Positions 37,587 to 44,569 of a DNA stretch of 44,569 nt are shown piece after piece. Position 1 is the first letter of the stretch. Each line of letters starts with the position of its first letter. A model generated the notes under the pieces. That model was not told where the DNA came from, did not search any database, and saw only the letters and a list, made by a program, of their open reading frames with translations. Made by a program: the position numbers and the translations under genes. Source of the DNA: Ramlibacter alkalitolerans (lineage in GTDB: Bacteria; Pseudomonadota; Gammaproteobacteria; Burkholderiales; Burkholderiaceae_C); NCBI RefSeq assembly GCF_016722765.1, contig NZ_JAEQND010000023.1:1-44569 (forward strand), given 5' to 3'.

Positions 37587-37632
37587 AACCAGGGTGCCTT
37601 TCTCGCTCTTGTGGCTCACGTGATGCGCGATT

Positions 37633-37836
37633 CTAACCCGCCGCGGCGACATAGCCGGTGCCGGCGCAGCGCGGGCATTCCGTGATCAGGGTGCGCTTCT
37701 CGACCTCGAAATGCTCGTCGATGTTCTCGCTGTCGACGCGCAGCGCCCCCGTGCCGCCGCACGCGGGGCAGCGCTCGCCGGTCAGGTGGCGCAGGTTGAA
37801 GATGCCGGTCCTTTCCTCGCTCGTGGATGCAGCCAT
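37633..37836 (-). CDS. Small zinc-motif protein (DnaJ-type CxxCxGxG repeats)
   Basis: A 67-residue protein with two CxxC pairs, CPACGGTGAL and CPRCAGTGYV, each followed by GTG as in DnaJ zinc-finger repeats. It probably binds one zinc ion. AAGGAGGG just upstream makes the ATG at 37836 secure. It lies between the isocitrate lyase terminator and the thrS leader. No larger domain, signal or membrane segment is present. Function is unknown; an RNA- or protein-binding role is only a guess from the motif. Confidence 0.8.
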   Translation of the reverse strand: MAASTSEERTGIFNLRHLTGERCPACGGTGALRVDSENIDEHFEVEKRTLITECPRCAGTGYVAAAG

Positions 37837-37982
37837 GGCTCCCTCCTTGTTGTCGTGGGTAACTGGACTGTAAACAGGAGGGGCTTGTCGACAAAGGGGG
37901 GCGCTGGTGCCGGTGTGCAGTAGTTGGCAGATCGGGGCACTGCGTCGGCCGCGTGGCGGCGGGGAGCCGGGGCGTCAAAGGG

Positions 37983-38005
37983 AAAAGCCCCGCGTTGCGG
38001 GGCTT
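37983..38005 (-). terminator. Rho-independent terminator after aceA
   Basis: AAGCCCCGC (37985-37993) and GCGGGGCTT (37997-38005) form a 9-bp stem with loop GTT, followed in the minus direction by TTTT. Between it and the aceA stop lie two imperfect copies of ggtgacggcttgcagag (about 38029 and 38060), remnants of the dispersed repeat family. Confidence 0.82.
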
Positions 38006-38091
38006 CTCTGGGCCCCCGCCTGCGCGGGGGTGACGGCTTGCAGAGACGGCTTGCGCCGAGGGTGACGGCTTGCAGAGCCGGCTGCGCCGGA

Positions 38092-39435
<1,344 letters not shown>

Positions 39436-39507
39436 GTTCACTCCAGAAGGGTTTGGGGGTTCGGGAACCGGGGCGGCTTTTCGTCGCCGCGTTGGAATCA
39501 ACTTTAA

Positions 39508-39551
39508 GTCTTGTAGAAGACTTCGTGTGGCTCTTGTGTCTTATACAAGAC
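39508..39551. promoter_or_regulatory. Paired 14-bp palindromes upstream of aceA
   Basis: GTCTTGTAGAAGAC (39508-39521) and GTCTTATACAAGAC (39538-39551) share GTCTT/AAGAC arms. Their centres are 30 bp apart, about three helical turns, so two dimers could bind on one DNA face. The form resembles GntR/FadR-family operators (TTRTAYAA cores). They lie 73-116 bp upstream of the aceA start. Confidence 0.65.
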
Positions 39552-39651
39552 AAAAATTTTCCATGAGCAAAATCAACGACTTGCGCTCACAATTTCTCAA
39601 TGCGAAAGATGCTTTCTTGTATCGAGAAAATTTGCGGCGCCGCACCAACGC

Positions 39652-39671
39652 CAGTTTTCGCCATGCGAAAC
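39652..39671. promoter_or_regulatory. TTTCGC-CAT-GCGAAA palindrome upstream of aceA
   Basis: A 15-bp palindrome TTTCGC (39656-39661), CAT, GCGAAA (39665-39670) in AT-rich DNA. Further GCGAAA and TTTCTC/CTTTC words occur at 39590-39630. Such GCGAAA-type symmetric sites suit XRE/RamB-like regulators of acetate genes, but that link is a guess. Confidence 0.35.
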
Positions 39672-39675
39672 AAAA

Positions 39676-40077
39676 TCAGCCGTGGTGAAAAACGATCCAG
39701 TCGCCGTGCCCCATGGGCCTGCGCTCGCGCACGTGCACCGGGTTGATCTCGTAGAGGAGGCACGTGACGGGACGGCCCTGCACCGCGATCTCCACCTCGC
39801 GCTTGAAGTACTCGCTGTCCGCGCCGGGGACGATCTGCTCGATGCCGTCCAGGATCGCTTCGAGTTCCGCGCTGATGCGGTACACCTCGCCGACGACGGT
39901 GACCGCCTCCTCGCCGCCCAGCGCGAGCCCCGGGTACCAGTCCAGGTGGTACAGCACGCCGCGCACCTCGCCCATGCCCACGTAGTCGGGTGCAGGCGAA
40001 AGGCGGTTGATGTCGTTGCGCCCGCCGCGGCGCAGCGTGCCGTAGACGAAGACGTGGCGCTCGGGGGCTTCAGGCAT
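39676..40077 (-). CDS. Gamma-glutamylcyclotransferase-like (GGCT/AIG2 fold) protein
   Basis: A 133-residue single-domain protein. The N-terminal FVYGTLRRGGRND is the GGCT substrate-loop motif, followed by VRGVLYHLDWYPGLALGG and GEVYRISAELEAILDGIE, which include the conserved acidic region. Members of this fold cyclise gamma-glutamyl dipeptides or amines to 5-oxoproline. Starts at 40077, 40089 and 40104 are in frame; 40077 (MPEAPERHVFVYG) suits the domain, but no ribosome site decides. It diverges from the EamA gene. A link to gamma-glutamyl adducts of the 10-kb locus is tempting but unsupported by position. Confidence 0.82.
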   Translation of the reverse strand: MPEAPERHVFVYGTLRRGGRNDINRLSPAPDYVGMGEVRGVLYHLDWYPGLALGGEEAVTVVGEVYRISAELEAILDGIEQIVPGADSEYFKREVEIAVQGRPVTCLLYEINPVHVRERRPMGHGDWIVFHHG

Positions 40078-40109
40078 GATGCGGCGCATTTTTCGCGCCG
40101 CCATTGTCG

Positions 40110-41021
40110 ATGAGCCTTGTCCCCAGCCGCCCCGTCGCCTACGCGTGCCTCGCGCTGAGCATGTCGCTGGTGGGGAGCTATGTCGCCCTGTCCAAGCCGC
40201 TGGCGGCAGCCATTCCGGTGTTCCTGCTCGCCTGGCTGCGCTTCGGCATCGGCGGCGTCGCGATGCTGCACTGGCTGAAGAAGCCGCCCGGCGAGTCGCC
40301 CTTCACGCCGCGCACGCGCCGCCTGCTGTTCCTCGAGTCCTTCCTGGGCAACTTCCTGTTCTCGCTGTGCATGCTGTGGGGCGTGAGCCTGACCAGCGCC
40401 GTGTCGGCCGGCGTGATCATGGCGGCCATTCCCGCCACCGTGGCGCTCCTGAGCCGCGTGTTCCTGCGCGAGCGCATTTCGGGTCGCACGTGGACGGCCA
40501 TCGCCTGCGCGGCGCTCGGCATCGGGTTGCTCGCCCTCGGCAAGGAGGGCCGCGCCACCAGCGGCGGCGACCGCGCCTGGCTCGGCAACCTGCTGGTGCT
40601 GGGCGCGGTGATCTGCGAAGCGTCCTATGCGGTCATCGGCAAGGCGTTGACCGGCGTGCTGGGCCCCAAGCGCATCACGGCGCTGATCAACCTCTGGGGC
40701 TTCGCGCTGGTCACGCCCTTCGGCCTCTACACCGCGCTGCGCTTCGACTTCGCCGCGGTCGGCGCGGGCGCATGGCTGCTGCTCGTGTTCTACGCGCTGG
40801 CGGCGAGCATCTGGACGGTGTGGCTGTGGATGACGGGCCTGAAGGTCGTGCCCGCTGCGCAGGCCGGTGTCTTCACCGCCATGCTGCCGGTCTCCGCGGC
40901 GCTGGTCGGGGTCTTCGTGCTCGGCGAGCCGCTCGGCGCGACGCAGATGCTGGCCTTCGTCACCGCGCTCGCCGGCGTGCTGCTCGCGACGCTGCCTTCG
41001 AGGGTGGCGCACAGGCGCTGA
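40110..41021 (+). CDS. EamA/DMT-family membrane transporter
   Basis: A 303-residue inner-membrane permease with ten hydrophobic helices arranged as two EamA repeats (for example AYACLALSMSLVGSYVALSK and LLVLGAVICEASYAVIGKAL). Members export amino acids or metabolites. The ATG at 40110 is preferred over a TTG at 40104. No ligand can be assigned. It stands alone, divergent from the GGCT-like gene. Confidence 0.9.
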   Translation: MSLVPSRPVAYACLALSMSLVGSYVALSKPLAAAIPVFLLAWLRFGIGGVAMLHWLKKPPGESPFTPRTRRLLFLESFLGNFLFSLCMLWGVSLTSAVSAGVIMAAIPATVALLSRVFLRERISGRTWTAIACAALGIGLLALGKEGRATSGGDRAWLGNLLVLGAVICEASYAVIGKALTGVLGPKRITALINLWGFALVTPFGLYTALRFDFAAVGAGAWLLLVFYALAASIWTVWLWMTGLKVVPAAQAGVFTAMLPVSAALVGVFVLGEPLGATQMLAFVTALAGVLLATLPSRVAHRR

Positions 41022-41225
41022 GTCAGCGCGCTCTCGAGAGGGAAATGCGAGTGGCGGCGCGATGTTGATCGCGCTTCTTGCCGCGCTGCGTGAAGAGCGC
41101 GCAGGCCGCTCCAGAGGAGAAATCGCTGTGCGCGAGCGCGCCCGCAGGGCTTCTCCAGAGGGAAAACGCGTTCTTCGCGCGGATGAAAAAGCAACATCTC
41201 CCAATGAAAAAACCCGTTTTTCCCT

Positions 41226-41253
41226 TTGACGACCCCTCGTTCTCCATTAGCAT
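41226..41253 (+). promoter_or_regulatory. Candidate promoter of the histone-like gene
   Basis: TTGACG (41226-41231) and TAGCAT (41248-41253) are 16 bases apart, 66 bp before the start codon. The rest of the 41022-41318 gap shows no gene; it is arginine-codon-like GC sequence and an AT-richer stretch with aaaaaacccgttttt, a weak hairpin. Confidence 0.45.
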
Positions 41254-41318
41254 CCGCACTGCCAGCGAGTGCAGTTTTCGCTGGTACGGTTCAACCAACT
41301 TCTAGAAGGAAATCGAAC

Positions 41319-41792
41319 ATGGCAACTGCGAAGAAAGCGACGGCGAAGAAGGCGCCGGCGAAGAAGGCGGCACCGGCCAAGAAGGCCACGGCGAAGAAGG
41401 CGCCGGCCGCGAAGAAGGCCGCCGCTCCGGCCAAGAAGGCAACTGCGAAGAAGGCCGCCGCTCCCGCGAAGAAGGCAGCACCGGCCGCGAAGAAGGCGGC
41501 GCCGGCGAAGAAGGCCACCGCCAAGAAGGCCCCGGCGAAGAAGCGCACCCCGAACGCCGCGTTCATGAAGCCGCTGACGCCGGACGCATCGCTGGCCGCC
41601 GTGGTGGGCAACAACCCGCTGCCCCGCACCGAGATCGTCAGCAAGCTGTGGGCCTACATCAAGAAGAACAAGCTGCAGGACAACGAGAACAAGCGCATGG
41701 TCAATGCCGACGACAAGCTGCGCACGCTGTTCGGCAAGAACCAGGTCTCCATGTTCGAGATGGCTGGCCTCATCGGCAAGCACGTGAAGTAA
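41319..41792 (+). CDS. H1-like basic tail fused to SWIB/MDM2 domain
   Basis: A 157-residue protein. Residues about 1-78 are an AKKAPAKK-type repeat of Ala, Lys and Pro, like the C-terminal tail of histone H1 and of bacterial H1-like proteins (AlgP/HctB). Residues about 80-157 form a SWIB/MDM2 domain (MKPLTPDASLAAVVGNNPLP, IVSKLWAYIKKNKLQD, LFGKNQVSMFEMAGLIGKH). The tail should bind DNA non-specifically, and the SWIB part likely mediates protein contacts. The gene has its own promoter and terminator. The low-complexity tail can vary in length between strains. Confidence 0.93.
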   Translation: MATAKKATAKKAPAKKAAPAKKATAKKAPAAKKAAAPAKKATAKKAAAPAKKAAPAAKKAAPAKKATAKKAPAKKRTPNAAFMKPLTPDASLAAVVGNNPLPRTEIVSKLWAYIKKNKLQDNENKRMVNADDKLRTLFGKNQVSMFEMAGLIGKHVK

Positions 41793-41816
41793 GCCGGGCT
41801 TGCCCGCACTTCCACC

Positions 41817-41842
41817 AGGCCGGCTTCGCCGGCCTTTTTCTT
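41817..41842 (+). terminator. Rho-independent terminator after the SWIB gene
   Basis: AGGCCGGC (41817-41824) and GCCGGCCT (41828-41835) pair over loop TTC and are followed by TTTTTCTTT. It lies 25 bp after the stop codon. Confidence 0.9.
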
Positions 41843-41968
41843 TGGGATCCGGGTTTGCCTTGCTCCTCCCCCCGCTGGGGAGAGGCTGGGAGGGGGCTCT
41901 CGGGGCCCGCAAAGCGCCCGGAGCGCCCCCACCCTACCCCCCCCCAGAGGGGGAGGGCAAAAAACGGC
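41843..41968. repeat. C/G-tract intergenic repeat
   Basis: The stretch between the SWIB terminator and the ThDP enzyme stop has opposing C- and G-tracts (ctcctccccccgctggggag ... ccccagagggggaggg). They can pair into a long imperfect hairpin. It resembles dispersed C/G-tract elements at 7093-7171 and 32760-32822. Confidence 0.45.
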
Positions 41969-43675
41969 TCAGCGGCCCTGCCTTTGCGCCGTCTCACGAA
42001 TCCCGGTCAGCGTGCCGCGGGTCGTGATCACCTCCGGGTCCAGCATCACCTCGATCACCGTCCCGTTCCTGCGCTCCAGCGCCGCCACCAGGGCCGGCTC
42101 GAACTCCGCCGTCCGGGTGATGCGCGTGGCCTCGTAGCCGTAGGCCCTGGCCAGCGCCACGAAATCGGGATTGGCCAGCTGCGTGCCGGCCCCCTCGACG
42201 CGCGCCGGGTACTCGCGCTCCTGGTGCATGCGGATGGTGCCGTACATGCCGTTGTTCAGGATCACGATGATCGAGCTGGCGCCGTGCTGGGTGGCCGTGG
42301 CGAGCTCCTGCCCTGTCATGAGGAAGTCGCCGTCGCCCGCCATCGTCAGCGCCACCCGGCCCGAGACGATGTTGGCGGCGATGCCCGCCGGCACGCCGTA
42401 GCCCATCGCGCCGTTGGTGGGCGCCAGCTGGGTCTTGTGGCCCTTGGCCAGGCCGTGGTGCCGGAAGAAGCGGTGCGTCCAGGAGGCGAAGTTGCCGGCG
42501 CCATTGGTGATGAACGCGTCGGCGGGCAGGCGCTTCTGCAGGACCGCCACGATCGCCGGCATGTCGATCTCGCCCGGCAGCGCCTGCGGCTCCAGGTTGG
42601 CCAGGTAGTCGGCATTCGCGGCCTGCGTCCAGGCGGCCCACGGCACATCCGCCGGGGCGCTGAGCACTTCCAGCGAACGCGCCGCGGCGTTCATGGTGGC
42701 GTTGATCGCCAGGTCGGCCTGGTAGACGCGATGCAGCTCCTCGGCGCTGGCGTGGATGTGCACCAGCTTCTGGGCCGCCTTGGGCGGCTTCAGCAGCGTG
42801 TAGCCGCCGGTGGTCATCTCTCCCAGGCGCGGCCCGATGGCCAGGATCAGGTCGGCCTCCTTGATGCGCGCGGACAGCCTGGGGCTGATGCCGATGCCGA
42901 CGTCGCCCGCGTACTGCGGATGGTGGTTGTCGAAGCAGTCCTGGAAGCGGAAGGCGTTGCCCACCGGCAGCTTCCAGTTCTCGGCGAAGCGCTGCAGCGC
43001 CTGCGCCGCCTGCGGCGTCCAGCCGCCCCCGCCGGCGATCACGAAGGGCTTGCGCGCCGCCAGCAGCAGCTCGCGCAGGGTGCGCAGCGCGCCGGGGTCG
43101 CTCCAGCACTCCACCGCCTCGACGCGCGGCAGCGGCCGGGCCGATGTCTCCTTCGTCAGCATGTCCTCGGGCAGCACCAGCACCACGGGGCCGGGCCGGC
43201 CGTTCATGGCGGTGGCGAAGGCGCGCGCGACGTATTCGGGGATGCGGTCCGCATCGTCGATGCGCTCGACCCGCTTGGCCATGCCCTTGGTGCTCGGGCC
43301 GAAGAAGCTCGTGTATTCGACTTCCTGGAAGGCCTCGCGATCGCGCTGGTCGCTGGCCACGTCGCCGACGAACAGCACCATGGGCGTCGAGTCCTGGAAG
43401 GCGGTGTGCACGCCGATCGAGGCGTTGGTGGCACCCGGGCCGCGCGTGACGAAGCACACGCCCGGCCGGTTGGTGACCTTGCCCGCGGCTTCGGCCATGA
43501 AGGCGGCGCCGCCCTCCTGCCGGTTGATGACGAAGCGGATCTGCTCGCGGTACTTGTGGAAGCCATCGAGGACGGCCAGGTAGCTCTCCCCCGGGACACC
43601 GAAGGCATGCGTGACGCCCTGGGCCACCAGGCATTCGACGATGAGATGGCCGGCGAGCTGCGCGTGCTGGTTCAT
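41969..43675 (-). CDS. Thiamine-diphosphate-dependent enzyme (acetolactate-synthase-like)
   Basis: A 568-residue ThDP enzyme with the three-domain acetolactate synthase/benzoylformate decarboxylase layout. The catalytic glutamate is Glu54 (NRQEGGAAFMAEAAGK). The ThDP/Mg motif runs from GDGD (447-450) to NN (474-475). It lacks a neighbouring small regulatory subunit and is not in an ilv operon. The opening HLIVECLVAQGVTHAFGVPGESYLAVLD is typical of paralogues annotated as thiamine pyrophosphate-binding protein. It could be a catabolic decarboxylase/carboligase rather than an anabolic AHAS. It diverges from a TetR regulator. Confidence 0.87.
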   Translation of the reverse strand: MNQHAQLAGHLIVECLVAQGVTHAFGVPGESYLAVLDGFHKYREQIRFVINRQEGGAAFMAEAAGKVTNRPGVCFVTRGPGATNASIGVHTAFQDSTPMVLFVGDVASDQRDREAFQEVEYTSFFGPSTKGMAKRVERIDDADRIPEYVARAFATAMNGRPGPVVLVLPEDMLTKETSARPLPRVEAVECWSDPGALRTLRELLLAARKPFVIAGGGGWTPQAAQALQRFAENWKLPVGNAFRFQDCFDNHHPQYAGDVGIGISPRLSARIKEADLILAIGPRLGEMTTGGYTLLKPPKAAQKLVHIHASAEELHRVYQADLAINATMNAAARSLEVLSAPADVPWAAWTQAANADYLANLEPQALPGEIDMPAIVAVLQKRLPADAFITNGAGNFASWTHRFFRHHGLAKGHKTQLAPTNGAMGYGVPAGIAANIVSGRVALTMAGDGDFLMTGQELATATQHGASSIIVILNNGMYGTIRMHQEREYPARVEGAGTQLANPDFVALARAYGYEATRITRTAEFEPALVAALERRNGTVIEVMLDPEVITTRGTLTGIRETAQRQGR

Positions 43676-43680
43676 GATGC

Positions 43681-43709
43681 TTGACGGGATTAACTGTTTG
43701 GTGAATTAT
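43681..43709 (+). promoter_or_regulatory. Candidate promoter of the TetR gene
   Basis: TTGACG (43681-43686) and AATTAT (43704-43709) are 17 bases apart. Transcription would start about at the ATG (43715), giving a leaderless or nearly leaderless message. The 39-bp divergent region also holds the 5' end of the ThDP enzyme gene, so one TetR dimer could control both. Confidence 0.45.
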
Positions 43710-43714
43710 GTGGC

Positions 43715-44362
43715 ATGGTGCGAGAGACCAGCCCTGCCTCCGACGAGCGACTGCGTGATGCCGATCGCTCGCAGGGAGTGATCTTAGCGGCCGCCCGCGA
43801 CGAATTCGCGGAGCACGGCCTCGGCGGCGCCCGCGTCGACCGCATCGCCGAGCGCGCCGGCCTCAACAAGCGGCTGATCTACTACTACTTCGAGGACAAG
43901 GAGAAGCTGTTCCAGGCGGTGCTGGAGCTGGCCTACCGCGACATCCGCGAAGAAGAGATGAAGCTGCACCTGCTCGATCTCGAGCCGCCGACGGCCGTGC
44001 GCCGCCTGATCGAGTTCACCTGGGACTACTACCTGCGCCACCCGGAGTTCCTCACGCTCCTGAACAGCGCCAACCTGCATCGCGCACGCCACCTCGCTGA
44101 ATCGAAGCGCGCGCGCGAGCTGAACTCGCCTGTGATCGAGACGCTGGCCACCGTGCTGGAACGCGGCCGGCGCGAAGGCACCTTCCGCGGCGGCGTGGAC
44201 CCGGTGCAGCTGTACGTCTCCATCGCCGGGCTGGCCTACTTCTACCTCTCGAACAGCCACACGCTGTCGGCGATCTTCGGCCGCGACCTGCTGGCGCCCA
44301 AGGCGCGCAGCGAGCGGCTGTCGCACATGACGGAGGTGATCCTGGGGTACCTGACCCGCTGA
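43715..44362 (+). CDS. TetR-family transcriptional regulator
   Basis: A 215-residue repressor. The N-terminal helix-turn-helix domain covers about residues 19-65 (ILAAARDEFAEHGLGGARVDRIAERAG, then NKRLIYYYFEDKEKLF). The C-terminal ligand domain contains FTWDYYLRHPEFLTLLNSAN, similar to regulators of the PF17938/CerR-type class. It is divergent from the ThDP enzyme with only 39 bp between, so autoregulation and control of that enzyme are likely. The ligand is unknown. Confidence 0.92.
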   Translation: MVRETSPASDERLRDADRSQGVILAAARDEFAEHGLGGARVDRIAERAGLNKRLIYYYFEDKEKLFQAVLELAYRDIREEEMKLHLLDLEPPTAVRRLIEFTWDYYLRHPEFLTLLNSANLHRARHLAESKRARELNSPVIETLATVLERGRREGTFRGGVDPVQLYVSIAGLAYFYLSNSHTLSAIFGRDLLAPKARSERLSHMTEVILGYLTR

Positions 44363-44372
44363 GCCACTTTCC

Positions 44373-44447
44373 CGTCATCCCCGCGGAGGCGGGGACCCAG
44401 AGCTTGCGCATTCACGCGCTGCGCGCGTGGCCTGGATTCCCGCCTCC
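44373..44447. repeat. Dispersed cgtcatccccgcg-type repeat, truncated at the terminal element
   Basis: The copy begins cgtcatccccgcggaggcgg and runs to cctggattcccgcctcc. There the expected right arm (cgcgggaatgacg) is replaced by the 114-base terminal repeat. The centre (ccagagcttgcgcattcacgcg) matches the element at 12458-12546 in layout. This looks like an insertion into a REP-like palindrome. Confidence 0.72.
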
Positions 44448-44561
44448 GCGCACTGCTGTCCGGAATAGATCCGGGCCAGTGCGCCAAGTCGTTCCGGCAC
44501 AACGGAAAAGCTGATTGAGCGGGGGGAGAGATTCAAACACTGTATGACCCGTTGGCCGCAA
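44448..44561. repeat. Terminal inverted repeat, right copy
   Basis: Exact reverse complement of bases 1-114. Eight more bases (agccgcgg) follow to the window end. The plus-strand reading frame beginning before ATG 44543 runs off the end without a stop (TEKLIERGERFKHCMTRW...), perhaps the 5' part of a mobile-element gene. Confidence 0.85.
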
Positions 44562-44569
44562 AGCCGCGG

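Noticed and set aside
39563..39688. 41-codon ORF upstream of aceA as a real gene
   Set aside because: No ribosome site, no recognisable motif, and it overlaps palindromes that look regulatory; kept only as a finding.

Overview
The window is GC-rich, gene-dense bacterial chromosome. It most likely comes from a betaproteobacterium of the Burkholderiales, probably Comamonadaceae (Ramlibacter/Variovorax/Acidovorax-like). The grounds are protein-level resemblance and gene order: phaC-phaA-phaB; infC-rpmI-rplT-pheS-pheT-ihfA-merR-tRNA-Pro; a lysine/alanine-rich histone-like SWIB protein; and dispersed palindromic repeats of the cgtcattcccgcg type. Genus is inference. The two window ends carry the same 114 bases in inverted orientation, so this looks like a contig that stops in two copies of one dispersed element.

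Layout. 0.1-1.1 kb: dusA. 1.25-2.2 kb: a tandem pair of paralogous small proteins of unknown function. 2.26-6.05 kb: polyhydroxybutyrate operon phaC-phaA-phaB (minus strand), with a perfect 17-bp palindrome over the inferred phaC promoter. 6.1-7.1 kb: small membrane protein and pgeF, overlapping tail to tail. 7.2-20.3 kb: an aromatic-catabolism island. It holds a zeta-class GST/maleylpyruvate-type isomerase, an alpha/beta hydrolase, a Rieske oxygenase, a glutamine-synthetase-like ligase, a 2Fe-2S ferredoxin, an ABM-fold protein, a MarR regulator, an FAD oxidoreductase, a gentisate-1,2-dioxygenase-like cupin, a fumarylpyruvate-hydrolase-like enzyme and a three-part TRAP transporter. An OmpA-like lipoprotein sits between its two blocks. 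20.5-21.0 kb: NUDIX hydrolase. 21.0-28.9 kb (minus strand): a run of six genes comprising a Tat-exported multicopper oxidase, an unknown secreted protein, a Sco-cytochrome c fusion, a cyclase-FHA protein, an FHA protein and a membrane Ser/Thr kinase. 29.2-37.4 kb (minus strand): the translation cluster thrS-infC-rpmI-rplT-pheS-pheT-ihfA-merR-tRNA-Pro. 37.6-39.4 kb: a small zinc-motif protein and isocitrate lyase. 39.7-44.4 kb: GGCT-like protein, EamA permease, H1-like/SWIB protein, a ThDP enzyme and a divergent TetR regulator.

How the genes work together. The most interesting part is the translationally coupled Rieske / GS-like ligase / ferredoxin trio (8.9-12.1 kb), because it suggests gamma-glutamyl activation of an amine before ring oxygenation. 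The nearby cupin dioxygenase, FAH hydrolase and GST isomerase would form a gentisate-type lower pathway that feeds pyruvate and fumarate to central metabolism, with the TRAP system importing the substrate. This scheme is inference from families and gene order. Regulatory signals visible in the sequence include a threonine-rich leader peptide plus terminator before thrS (attenuation), an AUC start codon for infC, two 14-bp palindromes 30 bp apart upstream of aceA, and nested inverted repeats between infC and rpmI.
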